A DNA stretch of 64,000 nucleotides from DTU013 sp964490975 (GTDB lineage: Bacteria; Bacillota; Clostridia; Acetivibrionales; DTU013): NCBI GenBank assembly GCA_964490975.1, contig CAZBEQ010000001.1, positions 1-64,000 on the forward strand, read 5' to 3'. Below are positions 35,916-44,592 of the stretch, piece by piece. How positions within the stretch are numbered: the stretch's first letter is position 1; each line of letters opens with the position of its first letter. Below the pieces are notes generated by a model. The model searched no databases. It was not told the DNA's origin and saw nothing but the letters and a program-made list of their open reading frames with translations. The translations under genes and the position numbers were made by a program.

Positions 35916-37115
35916 TTATTTAAGTGATCCAAGGATCTGCTCCAATGCTTCTGTGAAGATATCTATGTCATCCTTTGTTATGATCAGTGGAGGAAGGAGC
36001 CTTATGACACCTGTTCCGACACTGCCCACAAGGAAGCCCTTTTCGAAAAGCATATTTTTAACTTCCAATGCTCTATCCTGCCCCAATTCAATGCCTATCA
36101 TCAAACCACGTCCGCGCACATCTTTGATTATGCTGAACCTTTGCTTCATCGCCAGCAGCTTTTCCCTGAGATAATTGCCCATTTTTTCAGCACATTCCGG
36201 GAGCTTTTCAGCAAGCAAGGTTTGCATTACGGCAAGGCCTGCCGCACAAGCCAGAGGATTGCCTCCGAAGGTAGAACCGTGATCTCCGGGAGCAAAGGCC
36301 TGCGCTACGCTCTCCTTTGCGCACAGGGCTCCGATTGGAACGCCGCCCCCCAATGCTTTTGCCAATGTAAATATGTCTGGTTCCACTCCGTAGCATTCAT
36401 AAGCAAAAAGTTTGCCTGTTCTGCCCATGCCGGTCTGTATTTCGTCAAAGATCAATAAAAGACCATTTTCATCACAGATTTTCCGTACTGCTCTGACATA
36501 ATTTGAATCCAGCGGATGTACACCGCTCTCACCCTGTACAAGTTCCATCATAATCGCACAGGTTTCATTGTCAATAGCTGACTTAAGGGCATCAAGGTCA
36601 TTTATGGGAACATGTTTGAAACCCGGTATCAAAGGAGCATATGGTTTCTGGTACTTCTCCTGTCCTGTTGCAGCCACGGTCGTGAGCGTCCTGCCGTGGA
36701 AGGACTTTTTCAACGTGATGATGCCAAATTTCTCAGGCATATCCTTCTTGTTGAAGTAGATCCTGGCAAGCTTTATTGCTCCTTCATTAGCTTCGGCACC
36801 ACTATTTGCAAAGAAAATACGGTCGGCACATGAATTTTCGGCCAGCATTTGAGCAAGCCTTGCCTGGGCTTCTATATAGTAGAGACTCGAACAGTGAATA
36901 AGCTTCTCCGCCTGTGACCTGACAGCTTCAACAAGCGCCGGATGTCCGTAGCCAAGGGCATTTACAGCTATGCCGCCTAAAAAGTCCCGGTATTGACGGC
37001 CTTTGAGGTCGTAGAGCATCATGCCTTTTCCATATTCAAAGCAAATCGGTGACCTTGCACCGAAGGTATTCATATAGTATTTTGAGTCCAACTCCATTAT
37101 TTCATTAAGATCCAT
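35916..37115 (-). CDS. argD: Acetylornithine aminotransferase
   Basis: 399 residues, PLP-dependent class III aminotransferase. It converts N-acetylglutamate semialdehyde to N-acetylornithine. FFANSGAEANEGAIKLAR binds the PLP phosphate, LIFDEIQTGMGRTGKLFA holds the PLP Asp, and TLAKALGGGVPIGA has the Schiff-base lysine. An ArgR-type operator and promoter lie directly upstream (37164-37193), so argD has its own start of transcription downstream of the PilZ gene. Confidence 0.96.
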   Translation of the reverse strand: MDLNEIMELDSKYYMNTFGARSPICFEYGKGMMLYDLKGRQYRDFLGGIAVNALGYGHPALVEAVRSQAEKLIHCSSLYYIEAQARLAQMLAENSCADRIFFANSGAEANEGAIKLARIYFNKKDMPEKFGIITLKKSFHGRTLTTVAATGQEKYQKPYAPLIPGFKHVPINDLDALKSAIDNETCAIMMELVQGESGVHPLDSNYVRAVRKICDENGLLLIFDEIQTGMGRTGKLFAYECYGVEPDIFTLAKALGGGVPIGALCAKESVAQAFAPGDHGSTFGGNPLACAAGLAVMQTLLAEKLPECAEKMGNYLREKLLAMKQRFSIIKDVRGRGLMIGIELGQDRALEVKNMLFEKGFLVGSVGTGVIRLLPPLIITKDDIDIFTEALEQILGSLK

Positions 37116-37163
37116 AAAAACAACTCCTCTGTAAAATAAACTCCAAGATATAACTCATACATA

Positions 37164-37193
37164 ATTATACGACAAAATGTATAAAAATGCAAT
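37164..37193 (-). promoter_or_regulatory. ArgR-type promoter upstream of argD
   Basis: On the minus strand, TTGCAT at 37187-37192 and TATAAT at 37164-37169 are separated by 17 bases. The operator-like ATTGCATTTTTATACATT (37176-37193) covers the -35 box. It agrees with known Firmicutes ARG boxes and is nearly identical to the argC promoter. Confidence 0.82.
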
Positions 37194-37222
37194 ATAAAAA
37201 TAAAGGGCATTACGCCTCTTTA

Positions 37223-37894
37223 TTAATCATTACTTTCTATGTATTGATTATATATGTCGGTTACTTCTTTCTCCAGCCGGTTGAAATAATCTGACAACTG
37301 CCTGTTACTAATATTATCACATTCAATGAATTGCGCTGCATGATCTACGATGCTGTCGCTTGAACTTCTGCGCCTGATAATCTTGCCTGTTATCTTTGTA
37401 GCTTCACCTCCGGGCAGGTGTATGGTCATTTCGATATTCTCATTACCGTCAAATTTATGCTCACATACGAACGAAGCGCCTCCGTAAGATAGATCTGTTA
37501 TAATACATTCATACGCTTCGTCGTCCCATACCGGACGGAGGGAGGCTTCCAGCTGGACATCATATCTGGGATAAAGTCTGTTGTTTATCATTTCTTCGGC
37601 GTTTTCCAGCTTTACCATGATGTATCCGGGAGACTCCGGACAGATTTTTTTCAGCTTTCCATAGAAGTAATAAATAAAATAGTCGTTTGAATATTTGATC
37701 CAGACCGGGCAGTCGGGTTCTGCATACTGCTTCATGAATTTACTGATATAAGCAATACGTACAAGACTGCCGGTTACACCATACAAAATGTTACCATGCC
37801 ATTGAGAATCCTGTCCGATACGGACACCTACCATCATGCCTTCCTTAAGGACAGCCGGAACATATGAGGCATTCAACAGATCACCCCCAAACAA
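37223..37894 (-). CDS. PilZ domain protein (YcgR-like)
   Basis: About 220 residues. An N-terminal YcgR-N/PilZN-like domain (about 10-100) is followed by a C-terminal PilZ domain. RLYPRYDVQLEA provides the R-x-x-x-R motif and ITDLSYGGASFV the D/N-x-S-x-x-G motif, both needed to bind cyclic-di-GMP. Such proteins act as flagellar brakes or adjust exopolysaccharide output. Its placement between argB and argD in an arginine block is unusual. The start is uncertain: TTG 37894 is the long version, and TTG 37876 fits the ribosome binding site GGGGGTGAT better. It may be transcribed from the argC promoter. Confidence 0.85.
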   Translation of the reverse strand: MFGGDLLNASYVPAVLKEGMMVGVRIGQDSQWHGNILYGVTGSLVRIAYISKFMKQYAEPDCPVWIKYSNDYFIYYFYGKLKKICPESPGYIMVKLENAEEMINNRLYPRYDVQLEASLRPVWDDEAYECIITDLSYGGASFVCEHKFDGNENIEMTIHLPGGEATKITGKIIRRRSSSDSIVDHAAQFIECDNISNRQLSDYFNRLEKEVTDIYNQYIESND

Positions 37895-37946
37895 AATCCA
37901 TCCGTTTCTATATCGGATGGATCATTGTTATTTATTACAAATTATA

Positions 37947-38849
37947 TTAAAGATTTTCTTTATCAAAGTAAAGTACCTTTTCTTTCATTATCATAGTACC
38001 TATGCCTTTGTTTGTGAATATTTCGAGTAATATGCAGTGAGGGATCCGGCCGTCGATGATGTGCGTCCTGCCAACGCCTTTGTCCAGCGCTTCGAGACAG
38101 CCGAGTACCTTTGGTATCATTCCGCCGTTGATGACCTTTCTTTCTATAAGGTCGTTGACCTCTGTGGTGGTCAGTGCGTGGTAGATCTCATTACTGTCCT
38201 TTGAGGCCTTAACACCTTCCACATCAGTTAGCAGCATGAGTTTTTCCGCCTTTAGCGCGACAGCGACTTCGCCTGCGACTGTATCGGCATTGATGTTGTA
38301 GCTTCGGCCGTCGCTGCCGATGCCGATAGGAGCTAATACCGGAATGTATTCATCCTTTGCCATGATCTCAAGTACGGCTGAGTTGACCTTTGTGATTTTG
38401 CCCACGAGGCCGATATCTGTTTCGATGCCGTCTACCATCGTTTTGTACTGCTCGCACTCGATTATATTGCCGTCGATACCGCAGAGCCCTATTGCCTTTC
38501 CGCCTTTCTGGTTGATGAGGGATACAATCTCCTTGTTTGTTTTCCCGATCAGTACCATCTGTGCGACTTCCATCGTCTGCTTGTCGGTAACTCTGAGGCC
38601 ATTGACAAAATCGCTCTTTATATCCAGGCGCTCGAGCATCTTGCTGATGTCGGGGCCTCCGCCGTGGACCACTACAGGATTCAAGCCTATATATTTCAGA
38701 AGAGTTATATCCTCCATTACCGAGTTTTTTAATTCCTCACTGATCATGGCATTGCCGCCATACTTAATGACGACTGTTTTGCCATGCAGCTTTTGTATGT
38801 AGGGAAGAGCCTCAATTAGTATTTCGGCCTTTTTAATGATCGTTTCCAT
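37947..38849 (-). CDS. argB: Acetylglutamate kinase
   Basis: 300 residues of the amino-acid-kinase family. It phosphorylates N-acetylglutamate, the step that arginine often inhibits. VVIKYGGNAM near 25, VVHGGGPDISKML near 60, GLRVTDKQTMEV and NINADTVAGEVAVALKAEKL are its conserved blocks. An N-terminal helix of about 20 residues is present (the kind seen in arginine-sensitive hexameric forms), suggesting feedback inhibition. ATG 38849 follows GGAGG. It overlaps no neighbour; argC is 25 bases upstream. Confidence 0.96.
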   Translation of the reverse strand: METIIKKAEILIEALPYIQKLHGKTVVIKYGGNAMISEELKNSVMEDITLLKYIGLNPVVVHGGGPDISKMLERLDIKSDFVNGLRVTDKQTMEVAQMVLIGKTNKEIVSLINQKGGKAIGLCGIDGNIIECEQYKTMVDGIETDIGLVGKITKVNSAVLEIMAKDEYIPVLAPIGIGSDGRSYNINADTVAGEVAVALKAEKLMLLTDVEGVKASKDSNEIYHALTTTEVNDLIERKVINGGMIPKVLGCLEALDKGVGRTHIIDGRIPHCILLEIFTNKGIGTMIMKEKVLYFDKENL

Positions 38850-38873
38850 AATAACCTCCACTTAAAATATATT

Positions 38874-39824
38874 TTATTCCAGTCCGGTAGATTCATCAAT
38901 ACCCAGCATTATATTCATACACTGGACTGCAGCGCCCGATGCGCCTTTTCCAAGATTGTCGAGCCTTGCGGTCAGCAGTATATGATCTTCATTGCCGGTA
39001 ACATATATTTCAAGTGTATTTGTATCATTACAGCCGGTTGCACTAAGGAAACCGTCAATAATACCTCCTTCGGAGCCATAGGGATAAACCTTTACAAAGC
39101 GCTGGCCCTTATAATATTCGGAAAGGAAGCCGGACACTGCTCCTGCACTGTTCATTCCCTGCATAAATCTTGTATATAGAGGGACAGCAACTGTCATGCC
39201 CTTATAATAGGGACCGATGATAGGTGTAAAAAGAGGCGGCTGACTGAGACCTGAAACTTTTTGCATTTCAGGTATGTGCTTATGCTTTAGTGATAATGCA
39301 TAAAATCTTGGACTTCTTATCGATTCGTCCGCAGGGTCGGCAGAGACATATTCAGCGATCCTCTTCTTGCCGCCGCCGCTATATCCGGATACTGCATGGC
39401 ATGTGACGGGATAATCAACCGGTATGATCTGCTCTTTCACCAAAGGATATATCAGAGCGTTAAAGCCGCTCGCATAACAGCCCGGTACTGATACTCTTGC
39501 GGCGGTCCCGATTTTCTCACGGTGTTCCTTGCTCAATTCCGGAAAACCATATGCCCAGGATGGATTTGTGCGGTGCGCTGTGCTTGCATCAATGATCCTG
39601 GCCTTACTATCTTGTGCAAGGGCGACTGATTCCCTTGCTGCATCGTCAGGAAGACATAAAAAAACAATGTCAGCTTCATTTATTAATCTTTTTCTTTCAT
39701 TAACATCTTTTCTCATTTCGGGGTCTATTGACAGTATTTCTACATCTTTACGCCTTGCCAGCCGCTCGTTTATCTGAAGGCCTGTGGTTCCTTCCTGGCC
39801 GTCTACGAATACTTTATACGACAT
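38874..39824 (-). CDS. argC: N-acetyl-gamma-glutamyl-phosphate reductase (short, type 2)
   Basis: 316 residues. It reduces N-acetylglutamyl phosphate with NADPH. VFVDGQEGTTGLQINERL is the nucleotide-binding start, VFLCLPDDAARESV follows, and the catalytic cysteine lies in SVPGCYASGFNALIYPL. The short form lacking the usual G-A-x-G-Y-T-G start is characteristic of the second ArgC subfamily. It is the first gene of the leftward arginine block, directly behind the ArgR-type promoter at 39917-39946. Confidence 0.95.
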   Translation of the reverse strand: MSYKVFVDGQEGTTGLQINERLARRKDVEILSIDPEMRKDVNERKRLINEADIVFLCLPDDAARESVALAQDSKARIIDASTAHRTNPSWAYGFPELSKEHREKIGTAARVSVPGCYASGFNALIYPLVKEQIIPVDYPVTCHAVSGYSGGGKKRIAEYVSADPADESIRSPRFYALSLKHKHIPEMQKVSGLSQPPLFTPIIGPYYKGMTVAVPLYTRFMQGMNSAGAVSGFLSEYYKGQRFVKVYPYGSEGGIIDGFLSATGCNDTNTLEIYVTGNEDHILLTARLDNLGKGASGAAVQCMNIMLGIDESTGLE

Positions 39825-39916
39825 AAGGATTCCCCTTCCATTATAATATCTTATTTCACATTATTGTTTTTCGGATTATTGCTTTCTTTATATAATAGCA
39901 TTAGTGTTTCTAATAA

Positions 39917-39946
39917 TTATACATATAGATGTATAAAAATGCAATG
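39917..39946 (-). promoter_or_regulatory. ArgR-type promoter upstream of argC
   Basis: On the minus strand, TTGCAT (39940-39945) and TATAAT (39917-39922) are 17 bases apart. ATTGCATTTTTATACAT (39930-39946) overlaps the -35 box and matches the argD promoter operator exactly over 17 bases. ATTATGCAAAG further upstream (39963-39973) may be a second half-site. Confidence 0.85.
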
Positions 39947-40088
39947 GTTTCACAAATAATCATTATGCAAAGTTACTAAATACCTTTTTTCAATTTTGGT
40001 AAAATGTCTACTAGTTGAAAAAAAAAAGGCATGGTATAGTTATATCTAAAGTATTATATAAACCGTATAGTTATATGGGAGGTAAAAA

Positions 40089-41201
40089 ATGGCTAGTGTT
40101 AAATTGAAAAATGTTTACAAGAGGTATGATGGCGGTGTTACAGCTGTAAGCGATTTTAATCTGGATATTGAGGATAAGGAATTTATAATCCTCGTAGGAC
40201 CTTCAGGCTGCGGTAAAACTACTACACTCAGAATGGTTGCCGGTCTCGAGGAGATCTCCGAGGGAGAGGTCTATATAGGCGATAAACTTGTTAATGATGT
40301 ACAGCCAAAAGACAGGGATATAGCAATGGTTTTCCAGAACTACGCGTTGTATCCGCATATGACCGTTTTCGACAACATGGCATTCGGTCTGAAGCTCAGA
40401 AAGACTCCTAAGGAAGATATAAAGAAGAGAGTTCATGAAGCAGCAAAGATCCTTGAGATAGAGCATCTGCTCGACAGAAAGCCGAAGGCTCTTTCAGGCG
40501 GACAGAGGCAGAGGGTTGCTCTCGGCCGTGCTATAGTCCGTGACCCTAAGGTATTCCTTATGGACGAACCTCTCTCCAACCTCGATGCAAAACTGAGGGT
40601 TCAGATGAGACTTGAAATTACCAAGCTCCATCAGAAATTGAATACAACATTCATTTATGTTACACATGACCAGACTGAAGCTATGACAATGGGTACCAGG
40701 ATCGTTGTTATGAAGGATGGTTTCGTACAGCAGGTCGATACTCCTACATCACTTTATGACAGACCGGTCAACATGTTCGTTGCAGGCTTCATAGGCAGCC
40801 CTCAAATGAACTTTATAAATGTCACTGTCGACAAGCGCGGGGATTCAATATTCCTGAAGTTCGGCGAAAATGAAATCAAGCTTCCCGAAGGCAAGGCAAA
40901 GAAGCTCGAAGGCACTGACTATATCGGCAGAGAGGTCGTTATGGGTATCAGACCTGAAAGCATGCATGATGAGGATGCTTTCCTGCAATCAATGCCTGAC
41001 AGCATCGTAAAAGCAGATGTCGAAGTCGTTGAAATGCTCGGCTCAGAGACATATCTACACATGTTTATCGAAGGCGTAAGCTGCACCGCAAGGGTCAACC
41101 CGAGAACGAAGACCAGGTCCGGTGACACGATCAAGATCGCTATCGATACAAATAGAGTTCACCTTTTCGATAAAGATACTGAAAAGACAATAGTGAACTG
41201 A
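40089..41201 (+). CDS. ABC transporter ATPase, MalK/MsmX/UgpC type
   Basis: 370 residues. The nucleotide-binding domain (1-235) has Walker A GPSGCGKT, Q-loop FQNYALYP, signature LSGGQRQRVALGRA and Walker B VFLMDEPLSNLDAKLR. The C-terminal TOBE/MalK-like domain (240-370) is the regulatory fold of sugar-importer ATPases. There is no permease or binding protein nearby, so it is probably an orphan ATPase shared by several carbohydrate importers, as MsmX is in Bacillus. The ribosome binding site GGGAGGT is strong. A terminator follows. Confidence 0.92.
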   Translation: MASVKLKNVYKRYDGGVTAVSDFNLDIEDKEFIILVGPSGCGKTTTLRMVAGLEEISEGEVYIGDKLVNDVQPKDRDIAMVFQNYALYPHMTVFDNMAFGLKLRKTPKEDIKKRVHEAAKILEIEHLLDRKPKALSGGQRQRVALGRAIVRDPKVFLMDEPLSNLDAKLRVQMRLEITKLHQKLNTTFIYVTHDQTEAMTMGTRIVVMKDGFVQQVDTPTSLYDRPVNMFVAGFIGSPQMNFINVTVDKRGDSIFLKFGENEIKLPEGKAKKLEGTDYIGREVVMGIRPESMHDEDAFLQSMPDSIVKADVEVVEMLGSETYLHMFIEGVSCTARVNPRTKTRSGDTIKIAIDTNRVHLFDKDTEKTIVN

Positions 41202-41231
41202 TATTGAATCAGAGACAAAATTATTTACAAA

Positions 41232-41264
41232 ACAGCGCCGGTAATTTTACCAGCGCTGTTTTTT
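41232..41264 (+). terminator. Terminator after the sugar ATPase gene
   Basis: ACAGCGC and GGTAA pair with TTACC and GCGCTGT, followed by six T. The second arm and tail (AGCGCTGTTTTTT) recur at about 41502-41517. Confidence 0.88.
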
Positions 41265-41520
41265 GTGCGTTGTGTTATCGGTAATATTAAGACCGTCGGC
41301 GCAGTTTATTACGGTTGTGTTTCCAATCACCAACCGCGGTGCTCCTTTTCAAGGCACGATAAAGTCCAAGTAGGGGGTCCTGTCTCACGGGTATTGCAGT
41401 TGCTTCTACACTACTGCCTGCTTTGCAGAAGGGCTTTGAAGCGGGAAACACAACCTTCACAAACGGTATCGCCGGTTTGCCTACTATGGTGCTCCTTTAT
41501 CAGCGCTGTTTTTTTGTGAA
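41265..41520. repeat. Intergenic element with inverted repeats and a duplicated terminator arm
   Basis: CGGTTGTGTTTCC at about 41312 is mirrored by GGGAAACACAACC near 41443, and GGTGCTCCTTT occurs at 41339 and 41490. The region is closed by a second copy of the preceding terminator's downstream arm. The core 41432-41466 matches 1739-1773. This has the look of an inserted palindromic repeat that duplicated flanking DNA. No gene inside. Confidence 0.6.
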
Positions 41521-41628
41521 AATCTGCGTATTCCATATCTTTTTTTAATATAGTATAATAAAAATTAGCGGTAATTTGTCAGGATATCTGTGAGCTTGCC
41601 TGTAAAAAAGACGGCAGGGGGTATTAAA

Positions 41629-42720
41629 TTGCGACTTTTTCAAAATCTAATCAATCAGATTCGAGATTATATGAGTGGGAATTTCGGCATAATGGATGAA
41701 ACCGGACTCATATTAGGGTGTACAGATGAACAGCTGTCTGGAACTATACATCCTTCAATAACCGAGGTTATTCGTGATGAAAGAATATATACAGAGGTCG
41801 GCGGATGGATATACCAGAAGGTTTTTATCAAAAACAGACTGGAATTCATAGTGTTTACCGTAATGGAGGGTGAACACAGCAAAAAGCTCCTTTCTATGCT
41901 TTCTATAAACGTGGCAAATATCAAGAATTATTACGAAGAGAAATTCGACAGGGGAAATTTCTTTAAAAATATAATAACTGACAATATACTTCCTGGAGAT
42001 ATACAGGTCAAGGCAAAAGAACTGCATATACCTTTTAATGGATGCCGTGCGGTTTTTCTGATCAAGATGGCGAGAGTAAGGGACGTTCAACCTCAGGAGG
42101 TCATACAGAGCCTGTTTCCCAAAAAAATGAAGGACTATGTGATAGTACTTGATGATGAAACGCTGGTGCTCATCAAAGAGGTAAAGGATCTAAATGATAC
42201 AAAGGAAATCGATAAAACCGCAAAATCTATTATCGACATTCTAAATACCGAGATCATGGTAAAGGCACAGATCGGAATAGGTTCCATAGTCGAGAGTGTC
42301 TGGGATATAGGACGTTCCTACAAGGAAGCGCAGACGGCACTTCAGATAGGCAGCATTTTTGAAAGCGACAAGGCTATCATAAACTATGACAATCTGGGTA
42401 TCGGAAGGCTGATTTACCAGCTTCCGACTACAATGTGCAGACTTTTTATGAAAGAGGTCTTCAAGAAAGGTCCGTTTGAAGCGCTGGATCAGGAAACGCT
42501 TTTAACTATCCAGAAGTTTTTTGAAAACAACCTTAATGTCAGTGAAACCTCCAGGCAGCTGTATGTGCACAGAAATACGCTGGTTTACAGATTAGACAAG
42601 ATACAGAAAATAACTGGGCTTGATCTGAGAAGCTTTGATGATGCCATTATATTTAAGGTATCATTGCTCGTAAAAAAATATCTAGACAAGGCAGAGAATA
42701 TGCAGGGCGATTATAATTAA
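41629..42720 (+). CDS. CdaR/PucR-type transcriptional regulator
   Basis: About 363 residues. The N-terminal sugar-diacid-recognition-like region (FGIMDETGLILGC) is followed by a GGDEF-like central part and the C-terminal PucR helix-turn-helix. The last reads QKFFENNLNVSETSRQLYVHRNTLVYRLDKI in full family form, here QKFFENNLNVSETSRQL then YVHRNTLVYRL. CdaR proteins sense glycerate-type or other acids and control catabolic genes. The start is TTG 41629 with AGGGGG eight bases ahead; GTG 41590 is possible. Its position after the MalK-type ATPase suggests control of carbohydrate uptake, which is inference only. A palindrome at 42730-42747 follows. Confidence 0.8.
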   Translation: MRLFQNLINQIRDYMSGNFGIMDETGLILGCTDEQLSGTIHPSITEVIRDERIYTEVGGWIYQKVFIKNRLEFIVFTVMEGEHSKKLLSMLSINVANIKNYYEEKFDRGNFFKNIITDNILPGDIQVKAKELHIPFNGCRAVFLIKMARVRDVQPQEVIQSLFPKKMKDYVIVLDDETLVLIKEVKDLNDTKEIDKTAKSIIDILNTEIMVKAQIGIGSIVESVWDIGRSYKEAQTALQIGSIFESDKAIINYDNLGIGRLIYQLPTTMCRLFMKEVFKKGPFEALDQETLLTIQKFFENNLNVSETSRQLYVHRNTLVYRLDKIQKITGLDLRSFDDAIIFKVSLLVKKYLDKAENMQGDYN

Positions 42721-42729
42721 ATCAGTAAA

Positions 42730-42747
42730 ATATTGTTGTAACAATAT
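42730..42747. promoter_or_regulatory. Perfect 18-bp palindrome before ftsE
   Basis: ATATTGTT, GT, AACAATAT. It has no T-run, so an operator site for the adjacent regulator or for ftsE control is as likely as a terminator. Confidence 0.45.
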
Positions 42748-42817
42748 ATAGCAGGAATTTTGTGGTTTTTTGTAGAAATAAAGCATCATACGATATCAAT
42801 CAATGAGGTGTATTTTT

Positions 42818-43525
42818 GTGGTTGAACTTAAAGGTGTATCGAAAACGTATCCAAATGGTACTATAGCACTCAGGGATGTTAATCTTAAAATAGAAAAAGG
42901 CGAGTTCGTATTTTTGGTAGGCCCAAGCGGCTCTGGAAAATCAACGCTTGTCAAGCTTCTGCTCAAGGAAGAGGATGCTACTGAAGGCGAAGTTTACGTA
43001 AATGGTTATGATGTATCCTCCATGACAAGGCGGGAGGTACCGTATCTTAGAAGGAGCCTTGGCTTTGTTTTTCAGGATTTCAGGCTGTTGCCCAATAAAA
43101 CCGTGTATGAAAATGTCGCTTTTGCAATGATCATTACCGAAGCGCTGCCCAAGGAGATCAGAAGGCAGGTGCCAATGGCATTGGCGCTTGTAGGCCTGAG
43201 CAGAAAGGCCAATATGTATCCTAATCAGCTTTCCGGTGGAGAGCAGCAGAGAGTCGCGCTGGCAAGAGCGCTGGCAAATAATCCGGCGCTTCTGATTGCA
43301 GATGAACCAACAGGAAATCTTGATCCTGAGACATCGTGGGAAATAATGAAGCTCCTTAGTGAGGTAAATCACAGGGGTACGACAGTGATCGTTGCAACTC
43401 ATGAAAAATCTATCGTTGATGAAATGAAGAAGCGTGTTGTTTCGATCAGTAAGGGTTTGATAGTAAGGGATCAGGAGAAAGGACTTTACAAGGATGAAGA
43501 TAAGAACAATCAGGCATATATTTAA
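42818..43525 (+). CDS. ftsE: Cell division ATPase FtsE
   Basis: About 235 residues. ABC ATPase with Walker A GPSGSGKS, signature LSGGEQQRVALARAL and Walker B LLIADEPTGNLDP. With FtsX it forms a membrane machine that does not transport but activates cell-wall hydrolases. GTG 42818 is chosen because TGAGGTG stands seven bases before it; ATG 42803 is part of that site. The gene overlaps ftsX by 32 bases, so they are translated together. Confidence 0.95.
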   Translation: MVELKGVSKTYPNGTIALRDVNLKIEKGEFVFLVGPSGSGKSTLVKLLLKEEDATEGEVYVNGYDVSSMTRREVPYLRRSLGFVFQDFRLLPNKTVYENVAFAMIITEALPKEIRRQVPMALALVGLSRKANMYPNQLSGGEQQRVALARALANNPALLIADEPTGNLDPETSWEIMKLLSEVNHRGTTVIVATHEKSIVDEMKKRVVSISKGLIVRDQEKGLYKDEDKNNQAYI

Positions 43526-44393
43526 AGAGGGCTTTGTTAACTCGTACAGGAACAAGCTTATGTCGCTGGCATCGATTGCCATTGTGGTGGCTTCGCTTAT
43601 AGTATTCGGAATTTTTCTGCTGGCTGCGCTGAATATGGAAATGAATATAAATATGTGGAAGGAACAGCCGCAGCTGGAGGCTTTTTGTTACGAGGAACTT
43701 GACGATACACAGATACAGCGGGTAGAGGATGAAATAAAGAAGGATGACAGGGTACTGCAATATGAAAAGGTGAGCAAGGATCAGGCATTTAAAAAGATGC
43801 AGGAAAGGCTGGGCAAGAACTCCGCTATCCTGGACGGATATGGGGCGGATATTTTCCCGGTATCGTTTATTATAAAGCTCAAGGATGTGGGGTATAGCGA
43901 TGAGATCGTAAAATCACTGGAAAAAATCAGCGGTGTCGAAAAGGTAAGCTATTCCCAGGATACTATCGATGTAATAACGAGGGTATCGTATTGGTTTAAA
44001 CTTGGAAGCAGCGTTATGATAGTTATATTTTTAGTGGTTTCGATTTTTATTATATCAAATACTATAAAGCTGACGGTTTTTGCCAGACGCAAGGAAATAA
44101 ACATAATGAAATATATAGGAGCCACAGATTGGTTTATTCGCTGGCCTTTTGTTGTGGAAGGTGTTATAATGAGTATAGTTGGCGCAATTTTGGCATTTGT
44201 GATATCAGCATATGGGTATAGTGCAATACAGGATAAATTTTCTCAGGATCTGTTTCTGGCCGAGTCACAGCTACTGAGTCTGGTAGAGATCAAGGATGTC
44301 TGGACCCAGTTGGCTGCATCGTATACAGCGATCGGGATCGTGGTCGGGGCAGTGGGTAGCTTTATATCGTTACGCAGACATTTGAGGGTATAA
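43494..44393 (+). CDS. ftsX: Cell division membrane protein FtsX
   Basis: 299 residues. There is one N-terminal helix (about 22-43), an extracytoplasmic domain (about 44-165) and three C-terminal helices (about 170-295) of the FtsX fold. FKEGFVNSYRNKLMSLASI is the usual start, and VFARRKEINIMKYIGAT is the conserved cytoplasmic loop. It anchors FtsE and passes its signal to a secreted hydrolase or its activator. Here the M23/EnvC-like gene downstream is the likely partner. Confidence 0.95.
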   Translation: MKIRTIRHIFKEGFVNSYRNKLMSLASIAIVVASLIVFGIFLLAALNMEMNINMWKEQPQLEAFCYEELDDTQIQRVEDEIKKDDRVLQYEKVSKDQAFKKMQERLGKNSAILDGYGADIFPVSFIIKLKDVGYSDEIVKSLEKISGVEKVSYSQDTIDVITRVSYWFKLGSSVMIVIFLVVSIFIISNTIKLTVFARRKEINIMKYIGATDWFIRWPFVVEGVIMSIVGAILAFVISAYGYSAIQDKFSQDLFLAESQLLSLVEIKDVWTQLAASYTAIGIVVGAVGSFISLRRHLRV

Positions 44394-44394
44394 T

Positions 44395-44567
44395 GGTAAG
44401 GGGACACTCCTTTAGCAAGAGGCATGTCTCTGGGGACTAAGGAATGTATCAAGGTAAGGGGACACTCCTTTAGCAAGAGGCATGTCTCTGGGGACTAAGG
44501 AATGTATCAAGGTAAGGGGACACTCCTTTAGCAAGAGGCATGTCTCTGGGGACTAAGGAATGTCCCC
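44395..44567. repeat. Three tandem copies of a 58-bp palindromic unit
   Basis: Copies start at 44395, 44453 and 44511 and are identical except for the 3' end of the last. Each carries GGGGACACTCCTTTAG, an inner AGAGGCATGTCTCT hairpin and CTAAGGAATGT. The last copy ends in CCCC and so closes a nearly perfect stem of about 15 bp. It begins right after the ftsX stop and ends about 25 bases before the start of the next gene. Confidence 0.93.
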
Positions 44568-44592
44568 AATAAGAGTTTTGGAGGTTGGATTA

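Noticed and set aside
41590..41628. GTG start at 41590 for the CdaR-type gene
   Set aside because: No ribosome binding site precedes it, whereas TTG 41629 has AGGGGG at the right distance.
44395..44567. CRISPR-like array between ftsX and the M23 gene
   Set aside because: The three units are tandem and identical with no spacers.
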